A DNA stretch of 64,000 bases from Micromonospora eburnea (GTDB taxonomy: Bacteria > Actinomycetota > Actinomycetes > Mycobacteriales > Micromonosporaceae), in assembly GCF_900090225.1 (NCBI RefSeq), contig NZ_FMHY01000002.1, forward strand, positions 6,076,001 to 6,140,000. The letters are read 5' to 3'. Below are positions 17,008-25,078 of the stretch, in pieces. Position 1 is the first letter of the stretch. Each line of letters starts with the position of its first letter. A program made the position numbers and the translations under genes. A model generated the notes under the pieces. That model was not told the origin of the DNA. It made no database searches and saw only the letters and a list, made by a program, of their open reading frames with translations.

Positions 17008-17171
17008 CGGCGGGCGTCCTCCCTCGGGGTGGCGTCGATGTAGATGCGGTGCCGGGTCGACGGTGGCCGGTCGGGGTAGGGCCGGCTGATGTGTTGGATG
17101 GTGAGGACTTGGGTGAGTGCGGTGAGGGTGGTGGCTGTTTCAGCGGGTGTGCCGTGCAGCCTGATTTGCAT
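17004..17171 (-). CDS. Small AICE protein, unknown function
   Basis: The 55-residue product starts MQIRLHGTPAE and contains ISRPYPDRPPSTRHRIYID. The ATG at 17171 is preferred because AAAGG lies 8 nt upstream; an in-frame start at 17231 lacks a ribosome site. It overlaps xis by 4 nt. Similar small proteins sit beside xis in other AICEs, to my recollection. Its role is unknown; it could help Xis or replication control. Confidence 0.7.
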   Translation of the reverse strand: MQIRLHGTPAETATTLTALTQVLTIQHISRPYPDRPPSTRHRIYIDATPREDARR

Positions 17172-17360
17172 GTAGAGCGCCTTTCGGTCGGCGGGTGCCA
17201 TCAGGTGAGGAAGTGGGAGGTATCGCCGCATAGGGGCGTTGAGCGGCCCGTTGAGAGCGTCGTGGGGCCAAGATCCGGGGGTTTCCGGTGTGTGGGTGTG
17301 GGCCGGTACGGCTGAGGGCTTTTCAGCGGGCCGTTCTGCGTGGCCGTGTGGGCGGGGGGT

Positions 17361-17547
17361 AGCCGTCCCAGCCGTCCCAGCCGTCCCATTGCTGGTCAGG
17401 GGCGGGACGGCTTGATGGTTGGGACGGCTTAAGCCGTCCCAGCGGTGGTGTTGGTGTTGGTGGTGTGGGACGGCTTAAGCCGTCCCAGGGGTATGACCCG
17501 TCCCGGGGTTGAGCTGGGCGGGGACGGCTGGGACGGCTGGGACGGCT
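17361..17547. repeat. GGGACGGCT array with two palindromes, possible origin or Rep site
   Basis: Eleven exact copies of a 9-bp unit occur in 187 bp. Three tandem AGCCGTCCC units lie at 17361-17387. A single GGGACGGCT lies at 17404. Two perfect palindromes GGGACGGCTTAAGCCGTCCC lie at 17421-17440 and 17467-17486. Three tandem GGGACGGCT units lie at 17521-17547. The outer triplets point in opposite directions. The array covers the end of the DUF3631 gene, whose stop codon lies in the TTAA centre of the first palindrome, and the 200-bp gap after it. It resembles an iteron cluster. Confidence 0.9.
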
Positions 17548-18682
17548 CACCCTCGGGTGTCTGGTCGGGGTCGGGGCAGTAGCGGTGCCATGCGTCGTCG
17601 AAGTCGGCTTGGTAGTAGCCCTTGACCTGCCCGTGTGGCGGGCCGAACCGGATGTTCGATGACCGGATCTCGTACTCGGCCAGCAGTTGCCCGAGCTTCA
17701 TGGCGGTGAGTCCACCGCCGGTCTTGCCGTATTCGGCCCACGGGGCTTCGGGGTCGGACCGGAGCTTGTCGAGTAGGACACTGCTGGGGATCGCCGGGCG
17801 TCCCTGGTTGTCCGTCACTCCGGCGGACCGGAATGCGGTGCGGCAGTCGACCAGGAGCCGTATCCGGTCGGACGGCACCGTGGCCCCGTCCCGTTGGGCG
17901 GTGAGGGTTTCGCACGCGCGGCGTGCCCGCTGGGGCCAGGTGCCGCCGGCGAGGTCGGCTACGGCGACGAGGGGTTCCCAGGTGTCGGCGGCCCGGTCTT
18001 CGACGGGCATGGCCGGTTCGGCGGCTTCCAGGTCGCGGAGGTTGGCGCGTAGCCAGGTGCCGAGTTGGCGGGCGAGGGTGCGTAGGGCGGGGCTGTCGCG
18101 GCGGTGTCGGTAGGGGGAGACGGTTTCGCCGGGGGCGCGGCGGCGCATGCGGATGACGACGGCGCGGTCTTCGATGGTGTCGGGCATGGCGCCGATGCCG
18201 GCGAGGGCGGCCATGGCAAAGGTGGGGATCTTTTCCAAGCTGCGGGTGTTGTTGTCCCAGCGGATCGCGGGCCGGTTGCGCTGGTGACCGGCGTTGAGCA
18301 GGCCGCGTAGGTCTTCGTTGGCCTCGGCGGCGGCTCCGAAGATGGTGTCTGCCTCATCGACCAGCAGGGTCGGCGGGTCGTCGGTGCCGATCGCCCGGTA
18401 TACGGCGGCTGGGGACGCGTTCACGGTGATCAGCGGTGCGTAGCAGGTCGCTTCGACCACGTCCAGCAGCCGCGATTTCCCGCACCGCTTCTCGGGTGCT
18501 CGGATGACGAGGCGGGGGGCGTGTGCCCACGCGGGTTGGGCGTGGGTGGCGGCGACCCACAGCGCGACCGCGTCGACGGCTTCCGGTGAGGGCAGGATGA
18601 CGTATTTGGTGAGGCAGGCGTGCAACTGGTCGAGGATCGCCGCGCCGTCGGCTGTCTGCTCGGCGGGGATGGGTTGGGTCAT
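17429..18682 (-). CDS. DUF3631 helicase/ATPase-like replication protein
   Basis: The 417-residue product is a P-loop ATPase-like protein of the DUF3631 type that pairs with Prim-Pol primases. A Walker A-like loop (APEKRCGKSRLLD) lies near residue 68 and a Walker B with LLVDEADTIF near residue 110. The fold continues to about residue 370 (VKGYYQADFDDAWHRYC). The C-terminal 40 residues are low-complexity (PSQPSQPSPP) because they are encoded by the 9-bp array. The ATG overlaps the Prim-Pol stop by 4 nt, so the two are probably made together for rolling or theta-type replication of the excised element. Confidence 0.88.
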   Translation of the reverse strand: MTQPIPAEQTADGAAILDQLHACLTKYVILPSPEAVDAVALWVAATHAQPAWAHAPRLVIRAPEKRCGKSRLLDVVEATCYAPLITVNASPAAVYRAIGTDDPPTLLVDEADTIFGAAAEANEDLRGLLNAGHQRNRPAIRWDNNTRSLEKIPTFAMAALAGIGAMPDTIEDRAVVIRMRRRAPGETVSPYRHRRDSPALRTLARQLGTWLRANLRDLEAAEPAMPVEDRAADTWEPLVAVADLAGGTWPQRARRACETLTAQRDGATVPSDRIRLLVDCRTAFRSAGVTDNQGRPAIPSSVLLDKLRSDPEAPWAEYGKTGGGLTAMKLGQLLAEYEIRSSNIRFGPPHGQVKGYYQADFDDAWHRYCPDPDQTPEGEPSQPSQPSPPSSTPGRVIPLGRLKPSHTTNTNTTAGTA

Positions 18683-19563
18683 GCGGCGAGTCCTTCGTCT
18701 CGGAAGCCGCCGAGGATGGCGGCGCGGGCGGACTTTTCGGTCTGGCCTACGGCCAGGCCCACATCCAGGAGGGCGGTGTATCCGTCGGTGGTGCTGATTG
18801 CCCCGGCGGCGATGATCCGGGCGACGCCTCGGGCGGCGCCGTAGAGCGTCACCCGCCGCCTACCCGGGCCGGACGTGCGCACGGTGGTGAGCAGGGCGTC
18901 CAGCAGCGCGTCAGGGTTTGAGATGGCCCCGCGCCTGCTGCTGGTGGTGGCGGGTCGTGTGGCGGCGGGCCGTGGCTGCCGGTCGGTGCCCTGGCAGGCG
19001 GTGATCAGGGCGGGGGCCATCTCAACTACCGGCACACTCGTGTCAGCCCACGTGTAGGGGCGGCGGGTGACGGGGTGCACCGATGGCGGGGCGATGACGT
19101 AGCCGCCGTCGGCGCGGATGTCGATGCCGGGGGCGATGAGTCCGGCGCTGCACCGGATGCGGGTGTGGGGGCCGGGGTGCCGGTAGTACAGGTGCAGGCC
19201 ACCTGAGCCGGTGCGTACCCACCGGGTCGGTGGGCACAGCCCGCGCTGCACCAACCCGGTGAGGCTGTTGATGCCGCCGTGGTCGGGGTCCACGTCGACC
19301 ACGACCAGCCCGGAAGGGCTGCCGGTGCGGATGGCGAGCATCCCACCGGGCACCAGCGACACCATCCGGCGGAGGGCTTTGGGGTCGCGGGTGGCGGCGT
19401 AGAAGCCGTGGCAGGTCAGGCAGCGGCAGCCTTGCGGGTCGTGGGCGGGCGGGTCGCTTGGACAGTTCTCGCAGTTGGCGAGTGGCCGCTTGGTACGGGA
19501 TAGCAGGAACGCCGGCCATCCGGCGGCGGCGTAGCCGAGGGCGGCGGTCAGGATCTCGCTCAC
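18679..19563 (-). CDS. Bifunctional DNA primase/polymerase (Prim-Pol)
   Basis: This 294-residue protein starts DNA synthesis on the excised element. Prim-Pol active-site motifs are visible: the metal-binding DVDPDHGG near residue 92, the SGGLHLYYRHP motif near residue 120 and DIRADGGYVIAPPS near residue 148. A CxxC-type cluster (CENCPSD, CRCLTCHG) near residues 31-52 suggests a zinc site. The GTG at 19563 has AAGGAG 8 nt upstream. It heads a short replication unit with DUF3631, like replication modules of many AICEs. Confidence 0.93.
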   Translation of the reverse strand: MSEILTAALGYAAAGWPAFLLSRTKRPLANCENCPSDPPAHDPQGCRCLTCHGFYAATRDPKALRRMVSLVPGGMLAIRTGSPSGLVVVDVDPDHGGINSLTGLVQRGLCPPTRWVRTGSGGLHLYYRHPGPHTRIRCSAGLIAPGIDIRADGGYVIAPPSVHPVTRRPYTWADTSVPVVEMAPALITACQGTDRQPRPAATRPATTSSRRGAISNPDALLDALLTTVRTSGPGRRRVTLYGAARGVARIIAAGAISTTDGYTALLDVGLAVGQTEKSARAAILGGFRDEGLAA

Positions 19564-19651
19564 GAGTGCGCTCCTTCCTGATGTGGCATGGCGATGGCCA
19601 GCGCCGGACGGGCACTGGCCATTGGGTGGTGAGGGCGCGAAGCGCGCCTTT

Positions 19652-19873
19652 CTAGCGGGTGAGCGCCCAGACGACGAACACGGCGACGGCGACGGTCAGG
19701 GCGATAGCGACAAGCCAGCCGGAGAGGTCGCGGATCAGCCAGCCGGTGACGCGGGCGCGGGCGATAGTCGCGTCGGCGTACCAGGTGACCCGCTCGACAC
19801 GTCGGCCGAGCGGAACGCCGAGGATCAGACCGAGCAGCACGCCCAGGGCGAGCGCGGTGATGGTCAACTTCAT
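19652..19873 (-). CDS. Small two-helix membrane protein of the AICE
   Basis: The 73-residue product has two hydrophobic helices (about 4-22 and 50-70) with a basic loop between them. ATG with GGGAG 5 nt upstream. It lies between transfer and replication genes. Small membrane proteins of this kind act in plasmid spread (Spd) in streptomycetes, but no family could be assigned here. Confidence 0.65.
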   Translation of the reverse strand: MKLTITALALGVLLGLILGVPLGRRVERVTWYADATIARARVTGWLIRDLSGWLVAIALTVAVAVFVVWALTR

Positions 19874-19945
19874 GGTTCTCCCGATGTTGGGGCGGGCGGG
19901 TCAGTCGGTGACGGAGTGTCGATATCGGTCGGGAGGGCAGCGTTT

Positions 19946-19970
19946 GAACGGCCGTGTGTGAACGGCCGTG
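19946..19970. repeat. Direct repeat GAACGGCCGTG x2
   Basis: GAACGGCCGTG occurs at 19946-19956 and 19960-19970, 75-100 bp upstream of the small membrane protein gene. A 14-nt period suggests a regulator site. The gap 19874-20045 contains this and a terminator, and no gene. Confidence 0.55.
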
Positions 19971-19994
19971 CGAACACCCATCTACTAGGACCCG

Positions 19995-20029
19995 GGCGGC
20001 CCCGTTCGCATGGTGCAAACGGGGCCGCC
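19995..20029 (-). terminator. Hairpin terminator in the AICE transfer region
   Basis: GGCGGCCCCGTT (19995-20006) and AACGGGGCCGCC (20018-20029) form a 12-bp stem just beyond the stop at 20046. It separates the transfer genes from the replication genes. Confidence 0.8.
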
Positions 20030-20045
20030 GGTTGGTGACGGTGGG

Positions 20046-20273
20046 TTATGCCGGTTCGGGGATGCGGATCTTGTAGGTGCCCCGGTCGGTCTTGCGGAGC
20101 ATGGCGTCCGGGCCGTCAGACAGCCGCCCGAGCGCCTTGCGGACCCAGCCATACCCGAGCCCCGTCTCCGCGATGACATCCCCGAGGTCACCGGGGCGCA
20201 CGACCTCGATACCGGCGTCGTACAGGTCGATCAGGTGCCCGCGTAGGTGCTCGTATGCCTGCTCGCTGGCCAT
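20046..20273 (-). CDS. Small winged-helix-like AICE protein
   Basis: The 75-residue product starts MASEQAYEHLRGHLID and reads like a compact winged helix (ADLGDVIAETGLGYGWVRKAL-type spacing, then a KTDRGTYKIRI wing). Its ATG at 20273 lies 43 nt inside the end of the ftsK-like gene in another frame, so translation is likely coupled. It may be a DNA-binding accessory of transfer. Function is not known. Confidence 0.7.
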   Translation of the reverse strand: MASEQAYEHLRGHLIDLYDAGIEVVRPGDLGDVIAETGLGYGWVRKALGRLSDGPDAMLRKTDRGTYKIRIPEPA

Positions 20274-21991
20274 GGGCGGCTGGCGTAGTCCGAGGGGGAT
20301 GCGGGGTAGGCCGGGCGGGATGCGGATCGGCTGGGCGGGGTCGACGTCGTCGGGGGGTCGTTGGGGTTGATGGCCCGGTTCGGCTCGTTCGGCTCGTCGT
20401 CGTGCTCGTCGTCCATGTCCGGCTCCTGACGGGGGCGGGGGCGGGGTGCCGGGCGTGCCGGCTCCGGCTGCGGGGTGGTGGGGCCGGTGGCCGGCTGCCC
20501 ACCGATGAAGGGGGCGATGGCCGCCGCCCGGTGGTCTTCGTCGGCCACGAAGCTGCGGCAGGGCATCGTCCAACGGGTGGTGTCGGTGCCGGGGATCTCG
20601 GCGTAGAGGTAGCCGGGCTTGGTGTTCTTCCACGCCCACGGCATCGCCCCGGCATCCAGGGTCGCCTCGGACAGCGCCATACCCGCGTCAACGTCCTTGT
20701 CGACACCGAGACAGATCGACCCGGGAATGTTCGCCCTGGCGCTGGTCGGGAACCGATCGTGGCTGACCCGCTGCAACCCGAACAGCAGCGAGATACCCGC
20801 GGAACGGGCGGCTTCGGTCAGCTCCGTCACGAGGGGGTTGCCGGCGGCGACCTGGGCGGCTTCGTCCACGATCACCACCCGATAGCGGGGGCACTGCCGG
20901 CAGCCGGGAGTCCACTGCTTGTGGCCGTGAGCGCCGATCTGCCGTGCCCGGCCGGTGATGTCGATCGCGACGTCTTCCAACATCTCGTTGGTGTCGTCCT
21001 CGGTCAACGCCACCCGGACCGCACCGTTACGCGCCCAGGTGGGGAGTTGGTCACCCTTACGCGGGTCAGCCAGCCACAGTTCCGCATCCCGCCGGGAGAT
21101 GACCTCAGCAGCGATGTTGAGGATGACCTCGGTTTTGCCCGCGCCGGACATGCCCACGATCAGGAAATGCGCCGCGTTGCGCCCCGCCGCGTGGTCGCCG
21201 GGCAGCCACAGCATCAGCGGCTCTCCGTCCTCCATCACGCCGAGCACGATCGGCTCCGCGATCGACCGACCCGGGGCCGACAAACCAGGCCACGGGATCA
21301 TGTCCCGGAGCTGGTCGACCGGCACGACCTCCACCCGCCCGCGCCGCGCCGAGTCCGGGTTGGGGATGACCCGCACCGCCGTTTCCGGCACGTCCAGCGC
21401 GGAGGCGAGGGCGCCCCGGTCGCCAGCGAGTTCCTTCACCGACGTGCCCGCTTCCAGGGTGACGGCGGCTGTCGCCTTCGCGCCCTTGATCGTGGGCCGG
21501 GCAACGGCCGCGTTACGCAGGCTCTTGACCGCATCGGCCAGCCCGCCACCGGCCGCCGCGTCTCCGCCCCTGTTGCGCAGCACCCGTACTACGCCCATGG
21601 CGATGGACGCGGTTGGGGCACCGATGAGCCACATGTCCAGCCATGGCGTCGACCAGGGGGCGGCGATGGTCGCGCCGATCGCCCACACCGAACCGGCGAG
21701 GCAGGTGGTGGTGGCCACCGCCCGGCGGACGATGTCCCGGGCAGCGGACGCCCGCCACGTCAGCGCGGTCAAGGCGGTGCCGGCGAGGGTCAGTCCGGCG
21801 GCAGCCGCGCCCATCGAGCCGGGGCTGTCGGCCCACCGCCAGTGCGCCAGCCCGGTAGCCACCGCCAACCCGACCGAGCTGGTCGGGGTGACCAGATACG
21901 GCCACAGCGGCACCTTGACCGTGTGCACGCTGGCCTCTCCCGACCCGTCCGTGGTCAAGCCGCCGTTCTTCGGCATCCGTGTCTTCGCCAT
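20231..21991 (-). CDS. FtsK/SpoIIIE-type conjugal transfer ATPase (TraB-like)
   Basis: The 586-residue protein is the single motor that moves double-stranded DNA between mycelial cells in AICEs and streptomycete plasmids. The N-terminus has four hydrophobic segments (about 27-130) that anchor it. The motor domain has Walker A VGMSGAGKTE near residue 280 and Walker B RVVIVDEAAQ near residue 375. The C-terminal 90 residues are Pro/Asp/Glu-rich. ATG at 21991 with an AAGGAGG site. The usual gamma-type winged helix that reads DNA repeats is not clearly present at its C-terminus; the small gene at 20046-20273 may supply it. Confidence 0.93.
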   Translation of the reverse strand: MAKTRMPKNGGLTTDGSGEASVHTVKVPLWPYLVTPTSSVGLAVATGLAHWRWADSPGSMGAAAAGLTLAGTALTALTWRASAARDIVRRAVATTTCLAGSVWAIGATIAAPWSTPWLDMWLIGAPTASIAMGVVRVLRNRGGDAAAGGGLADAVKSLRNAAVARPTIKGAKATAAVTLEAGTSVKELAGDRGALASALDVPETAVRVIPNPDSARRGRVEVVPVDQLRDMIPWPGLSAPGRSIAEPIVLGVMEDGEPLMLWLPGDHAAGRNAAHFLIVGMSGAGKTEVILNIAAEVISRRDAELWLADPRKGDQLPTWARNGAVRVALTEDDTNEMLEDVAIDITGRARQIGAHGHKQWTPGCRQCPRYRVVIVDEAAQVAAGNPLVTELTEAARSAGISLLFGLQRVSHDRFPTSARANIPGSICLGVDKDVDAGMALSEATLDAGAMPWAWKNTKPGYLYAEIPGTDTTRWTMPCRSFVADEDHRAAAIAPFIGGQPATGPTTPQPEPARPAPRPRPRQEPDMDDEHDDEPNEPNRAINPNDPPTTSTPPSRSASRPAYPASPSDYASRPWPASRHTSTYAGT

Positions 21992-22013
21992 CTCGACTCC
22001 CCTCCTTTCCTGG

Positions 22014-22394
22014 TCAGGCCTTGAACTTGAAGTCCGGGCGGCGGCTGCCCCGGTAGCCGACCTGCTCCAACTCCGGCATATAGGCGGTCACGAACCGGTT
22101 GTTCGCGGTGATGATGTACTGACTCGCCACCACCAGGGCCTCACTGGCCTGCTGGATGGGCTTGGCGACCTGACGGGCACGCGCCCGCGCGGACAGACCA
22201 CCCACCACAACCGCACCACCACCGACACGCCGCAGCCGGGCGTCCAACTCACTAGCGGTGATGCCCAACTCCAGGGCAGCGGCGTGCAGAATCCGGCGGG
22301 TGGTCTCGCACCACTCGATCAAGGCGTGGTTGTCGGTCAACGAGTCCGCACCGGCGAACAGCGTGCGGCCCGAGGGCTGATTGGTGTTCGACAC
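22014..22394 (-). CDS. Conserved-looking AICE protein upstream of the transfer ATPase
   Basis: The 126-residue product has a Gly-rich central stretch (RRVGGGAVVVGGLSARARARQV) flanked by helices and ends in basic residues. The GTG at 22394 follows AAGGAG by 8 nt. It lies 22 nt upstream of the transfer ATPase gene, so it probably acts with it. I recall similar genes in this position in other AICEs, but no function can be stated. Confidence 0.72.
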   Translation of the reverse strand: MSNTNQPSGRTLFAGADSLTDNHALIEWCETTRRILHAAALELGITASELDARLRRVGGGAVVVGGLSARARARQVAKPIQQASEALVVASQYIITANNRFVTAYMPELEQVGYRGSRRPDFKFKA

Positions 22395-22414
22395 AGGATG
22401 TCTCCTTCGCAGGA

Positions 22415-22882
22415 TCAGGCGAGGACAGCGAGCAGAGCGGTAACAGCGGCGCCGACCAGAGCGGCCAGCAGCAGATCCACGGCGGCACGCACCCGCCGGT
22501 ACTTACGCACAGCAGCACGGGACAGCCACACCAGATGACGGGCCTGATCAGCGGCGGCGGCCATAGCCGGCATGCTGGCCTCGGTCATCAAGTCACCCGG
22601 CACAGCAGCGGCGTAGCGGACCAGACCGTGACCACCAGCCAGGGACGGGCGGACCGCGCCAGCCAGCAGACCGACCGCAGTTCCAACCAGAACGGCCGTC
22701 ACCACCCCGGCGGTCGTGGCCACCGTGGGCAGGTCGGCGCGGGCCAGGACAGCGACACCGACGGTCAACGCGGCGCCCGCGATGGCCATCAGGGTGGACG
22801 CCTTGCCATCAACCCGGACCAGCTCGGCGCGTACCTCCGCCTGCCGGGCGGTAAACCAGTCCGGATCGGGTACTGGCACCAT
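22415..22882 (-). CDS. Membrane protein resembling Pycsar TM effector (DUF5706-like)
   Basis: The 155-residue product has the layout of the Pycsar TM effector family. An N-terminal helix carries RAELVRVDGKAS, then come two transmembrane helices (about 29-48 and 53-77), a helical loop with LVWLSRAAVRKYRRVR, and a final hydrophobic helix (133-154). In Pycsar defence such proteins damage membranes on a cyclic pyrimidine signal. No cyclase gene is adjacent. It may be an orphan effector, or a spread protein that shares this fold. ATG at 22882 with AAGGAGG. Confidence 0.6.
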   Translation of the reverse strand: MVPVPDPDWFTARQAEVRAELVRVDGKASTLMAIAGAALTVGVAVLARADLPTVATTAGVVTAVLVGTAVGLLAGAVRPSLAGGHGLVRYAAAVPGDLMTEASMPAMAAAADQARHLVWLSRAAVRKYRRVRAAVDLLLAALVGAAVTALLAVLA

Positions 22883-22922
22883 CAGAGATGCCCTCCTTCC
22901 TTCTAGGGGTTGGGTGACCAGA

Positions 22923-22966
22923 CCGGCGGCACAGCACAGGTTGCGAGCCAGAGGCTGTGCCGCCGG
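22923..22966. terminator. Hairpin between spdB-like and DUF5706-like genes
   Basis: CCGGCGGCACAGC (22923-22935) and GCTGTGCCGCCGG (22954-22966) form a 13-bp stem in the only sizeable gap of the leftward transfer operon. It may trim or end the upstream transcript. Confidence 0.65.
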
Positions 22967-23021
22967 GCGGCGCCGGAAGTCGAGGCGCGGGGATGAGATC
23001 GGACGTGTGTGCGTCGGGGCG

Positions 23022-24380
23022 TCATGCGGCCGGCTCGCTGGTGAGGGCGAGGACCCGGCCGACGATTTCCGCCGGCACGGCGTTGAGGACCTTGCGGATC
23101 GTGCGGTCGGAAATCCCGGTGATCTCCGCGAGTTGTCGGTTGGTCATTTCCGGATGCTTGCCTCGGGCGGCCAGGACGACGGCGACCGTTTCCGGCTTGA
23201 CCGTTTCCACCTCGGGCAGGTCGGGCGGCAGGTCGACCGGAAACGATGCGATGGATTTCCGGGCGGCCGGGCGCAGGATTTCCGGCTGCCGGACCACGTT
23301 GATTTCCGCCTTCTCCTGCGCCCTGGCAAGCGCCCGGCGGGTGCGCTCCAACTCGTTCACGAGACCGTCACGGGCATCCTTGACCGCCTGGCTCTCCTGC
23401 TCTGCGAGGGCTCGCGCGGTGGCCTGCCGCTCCGCGAACCGCTGCGCTTCATCACGCTGCGCCTGCACCACCCGCACCTCATCGGCCAGGTCATCGGCCC
23501 GACCTTGCGCAGCCCGTGCGGCTTCCCGAGCCTCAGTCAAAGCCGCGCGATAGTCGCGTTTGGCCTGCTCAGCGGCATCGGTGAGTGCCCGGATCTGCCC
23601 GGCGGCGGTCTGCTCAGCCAGCACCCGGGCGGCGGCGGCCCGGTCCGCGGCATCGCGGGCCTCAGCAAGCCGCCCCTCAGCCATCCGCGCCGCCTCAGCC
23701 TCGGCGGCAGCCCGCTCGGCGGCGACCCGCGCCGCCTCCCGTGCCTCGGCGATAGCCTGCTCGTGACGGATGATTTCCGCCTTGGTGATGGCCTCGATTT
23801 CCGCCCGGGTTTCCGCCTCGGCGGCAGCCCGGGTTTCCGCTACGGCTCGTGCGGTTTCCGCTTCCTGACGGGCGGCGGTTTCCGCCTCGGCCCGGACGGT
23901 TTCCGCCCGCGCCCGCTCCTCGGCCTCGGCCAGCGCCTGCCGCACTGCGGTGGTTTCCGCCCGTGCGGCCCGGAGTTCTTCCGCCGCCCGGTCAGCATCC
24001 TGCGCTGCCGCGATCTCCTCGGCTGTGCGGCCCGCGAGCATCTTCACCCGGACCACGACGACCGGGGCGACGCACGCCACCGCCACCACCAGACCCCACG
24101 GCACCTCCTCACCGGCCTCGGTGTCGATGAACACCGGCAGAAGATGAACGGCAACCTGGCAGAAGATCATCAGCAGCATGCCGACGACCATGTCCGGCCA
24201 CCGGCGACGGTGAAACGCAGTGATCACGTACACGTCGAGCATCACCGGGAACATCCATGCGATCTGCCACGCGAAGTGCGCAAGCACCGCCAGGTCGAAC
24301 TCACCCTTGGCCGTGAGGATCACCGCAGCCGCGAGCGCGATCGACTGACCCGACACGGCACGACCAAGCAGTTGCCTCAC
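23022..24380 (-). CDS. DUF2637-like SpdB-type membrane protein with coiled coil and C-terminal HTH
   Basis: The 452-residue product begins with four transmembrane helices (about 10-112), as in DUF2637/SpdB spread proteins of actinomycete conjugative elements. A 240-residue Ala/Glu/Arg-rich coiled coil follows (about 118-365). The last 50 residues form a helix-turn-helix (HPEMTNRQLAEITGISDRTI). Such a protein could link membrane, transfer machinery and DNA. The GTG at 24380 overlaps the Nudix stop by 4 nt (GTGA). Confidence 0.82.
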   Translation of the reverse strand: MRQLLGRAVSGQSIALAAAVILTAKGEFDLAVLAHFAWQIAWMFPVMLDVYVITAFHRRRWPDMVVGMLLMIFCQVAVHLLPVFIDTEAGEEVPWGLVVAVACVAPVVVVRVKMLAGRTAEEIAAAQDADRAAEELRAARAETTAVRQALAEAEERARAETVRAEAETAARQEAETARAVAETRAAAEAETRAEIEAITKAEIIRHEQAIAEAREAARVAAERAAAEAEAARMAEGRLAEARDAADRAAAARVLAEQTAAGQIRALTDAAEQAKRDYRAALTEAREAARAAQGRADDLADEVRVVQAQRDEAQRFAERQATARALAEQESQAVKDARDGLVNELERTRRALARAQEKAEINVVRQPEILRPAARKSIASFPVDLPPDLPEVETVKPETVAVVLAARGKHPEMTNRQLAEITGISDRTIRKVLNAVPAEIVGRVLALTSEPAA

Positions 24381-25078
24381 TGCGGCACCCGCTCCCGATC
24401 AGTCGTGTCGGTGAGCACGTCACGAAGCAGCGCCCGGTGGGCGGCGAACACCAAACCGCCGTAGGTGCCGGACAGGTCGTGTACCAGGTCGGCGTAGCTG
24501 TCGGCCCGAACCCAGACGGCGCGGCGGGCGTCGTCGCAGCCGAGCACATCGGGCAGAACGCCCCATCCGCCACCGAGATCGACGCGGGTCGGAACCGTGA
24601 CCATCCACGCCTCATCCGAGGCGCGGGGGTCGGGCACATAGCGAACCGGAAGGGTGGTGCTGTGCTCGCTGGCGGGGCCTGCCATCAGCCCGGTCTCCTC
24701 GGCCAACTCCCGAAACGCGGCGTCAGTGGGATCCTCGCCCGGGTCGACGTACCCGCCAGGCAGCGCCCACCCGTACCCATCGCCTCGCTCGACCATGACG
24801 AGCCACACCTGGCCGTCCCGGTCGACGCCGGTCACGATCGCGTCGGCGCAGACCTGCTCACCCCAGTGCCCGAGCTGGTTGCGGCCGTAGCGGATGCCGG
24901 TCGGCGCGTATGGGTTGACCGGCCGACCGTTCACCAGGTCGAACGGGATCAGCGCCGCGGCCTGCCGGGCAAGCCACTCCCCGACGCTGATGTCCCGAGG
25001 ATCGGTTCGCGGATCAGCCCACCCCTGCTCAACACCGACCGTGAGAACGTCCGCGTGGGTGTAGGTGCGGTAAGTCAT
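24377..25078 (-). CDS. Nudix hydrolase, Pif-like transfer immunity candidate
   Basis: The 233-residue protein has a complete Nudix box: G109, E115, R123-E124 and E127-E128 in the pattern Gx5Ex7REUxEExGU. The start MTYRTYTHADVL at 25078 was chosen because its ATG shares one base with the upstream stop (TGATG). In pSAM2 the pif gene product carries a Nudix motif and blocks redundant transfer into cells that already hold the element. The position here, among transfer genes, makes that role likely, though the hydrolysed substrate is unknown. Confidence 0.85.
   Translation of the reverse strand: MTYRTYTHADVLTVGVEQGWADPRTDPRDISVGEWLARQAAALIPFDLVNGRPVNPYAPTGIRYGRNQLGHWGEQVCADAIVTGVDRDGQVWLVMVERGDGYGWALPGGYVDPGEDPTDAAFRELAEETGLMAGPASEHSTTLPVRYVPDPRASDEAWMVTVPTRVDLGGGWGVLPDVLGCDDARRAVWVRADSYADLVHDLSGTYGGLVFAAHRALLRDVLTDTTDRERVPQ

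Noticed and set aside
17361..17547. A CRISPR array
   Set aside because: The repeat unit is 9 bp, partly inverted, and has no regular unique spacers. No cas gene is near.
22415..22882. A complete Pycsar defence system
   Set aside because: No uridylate or cytidylate cyclase gene lies nearby, so only an effector-like protein can be claimed.
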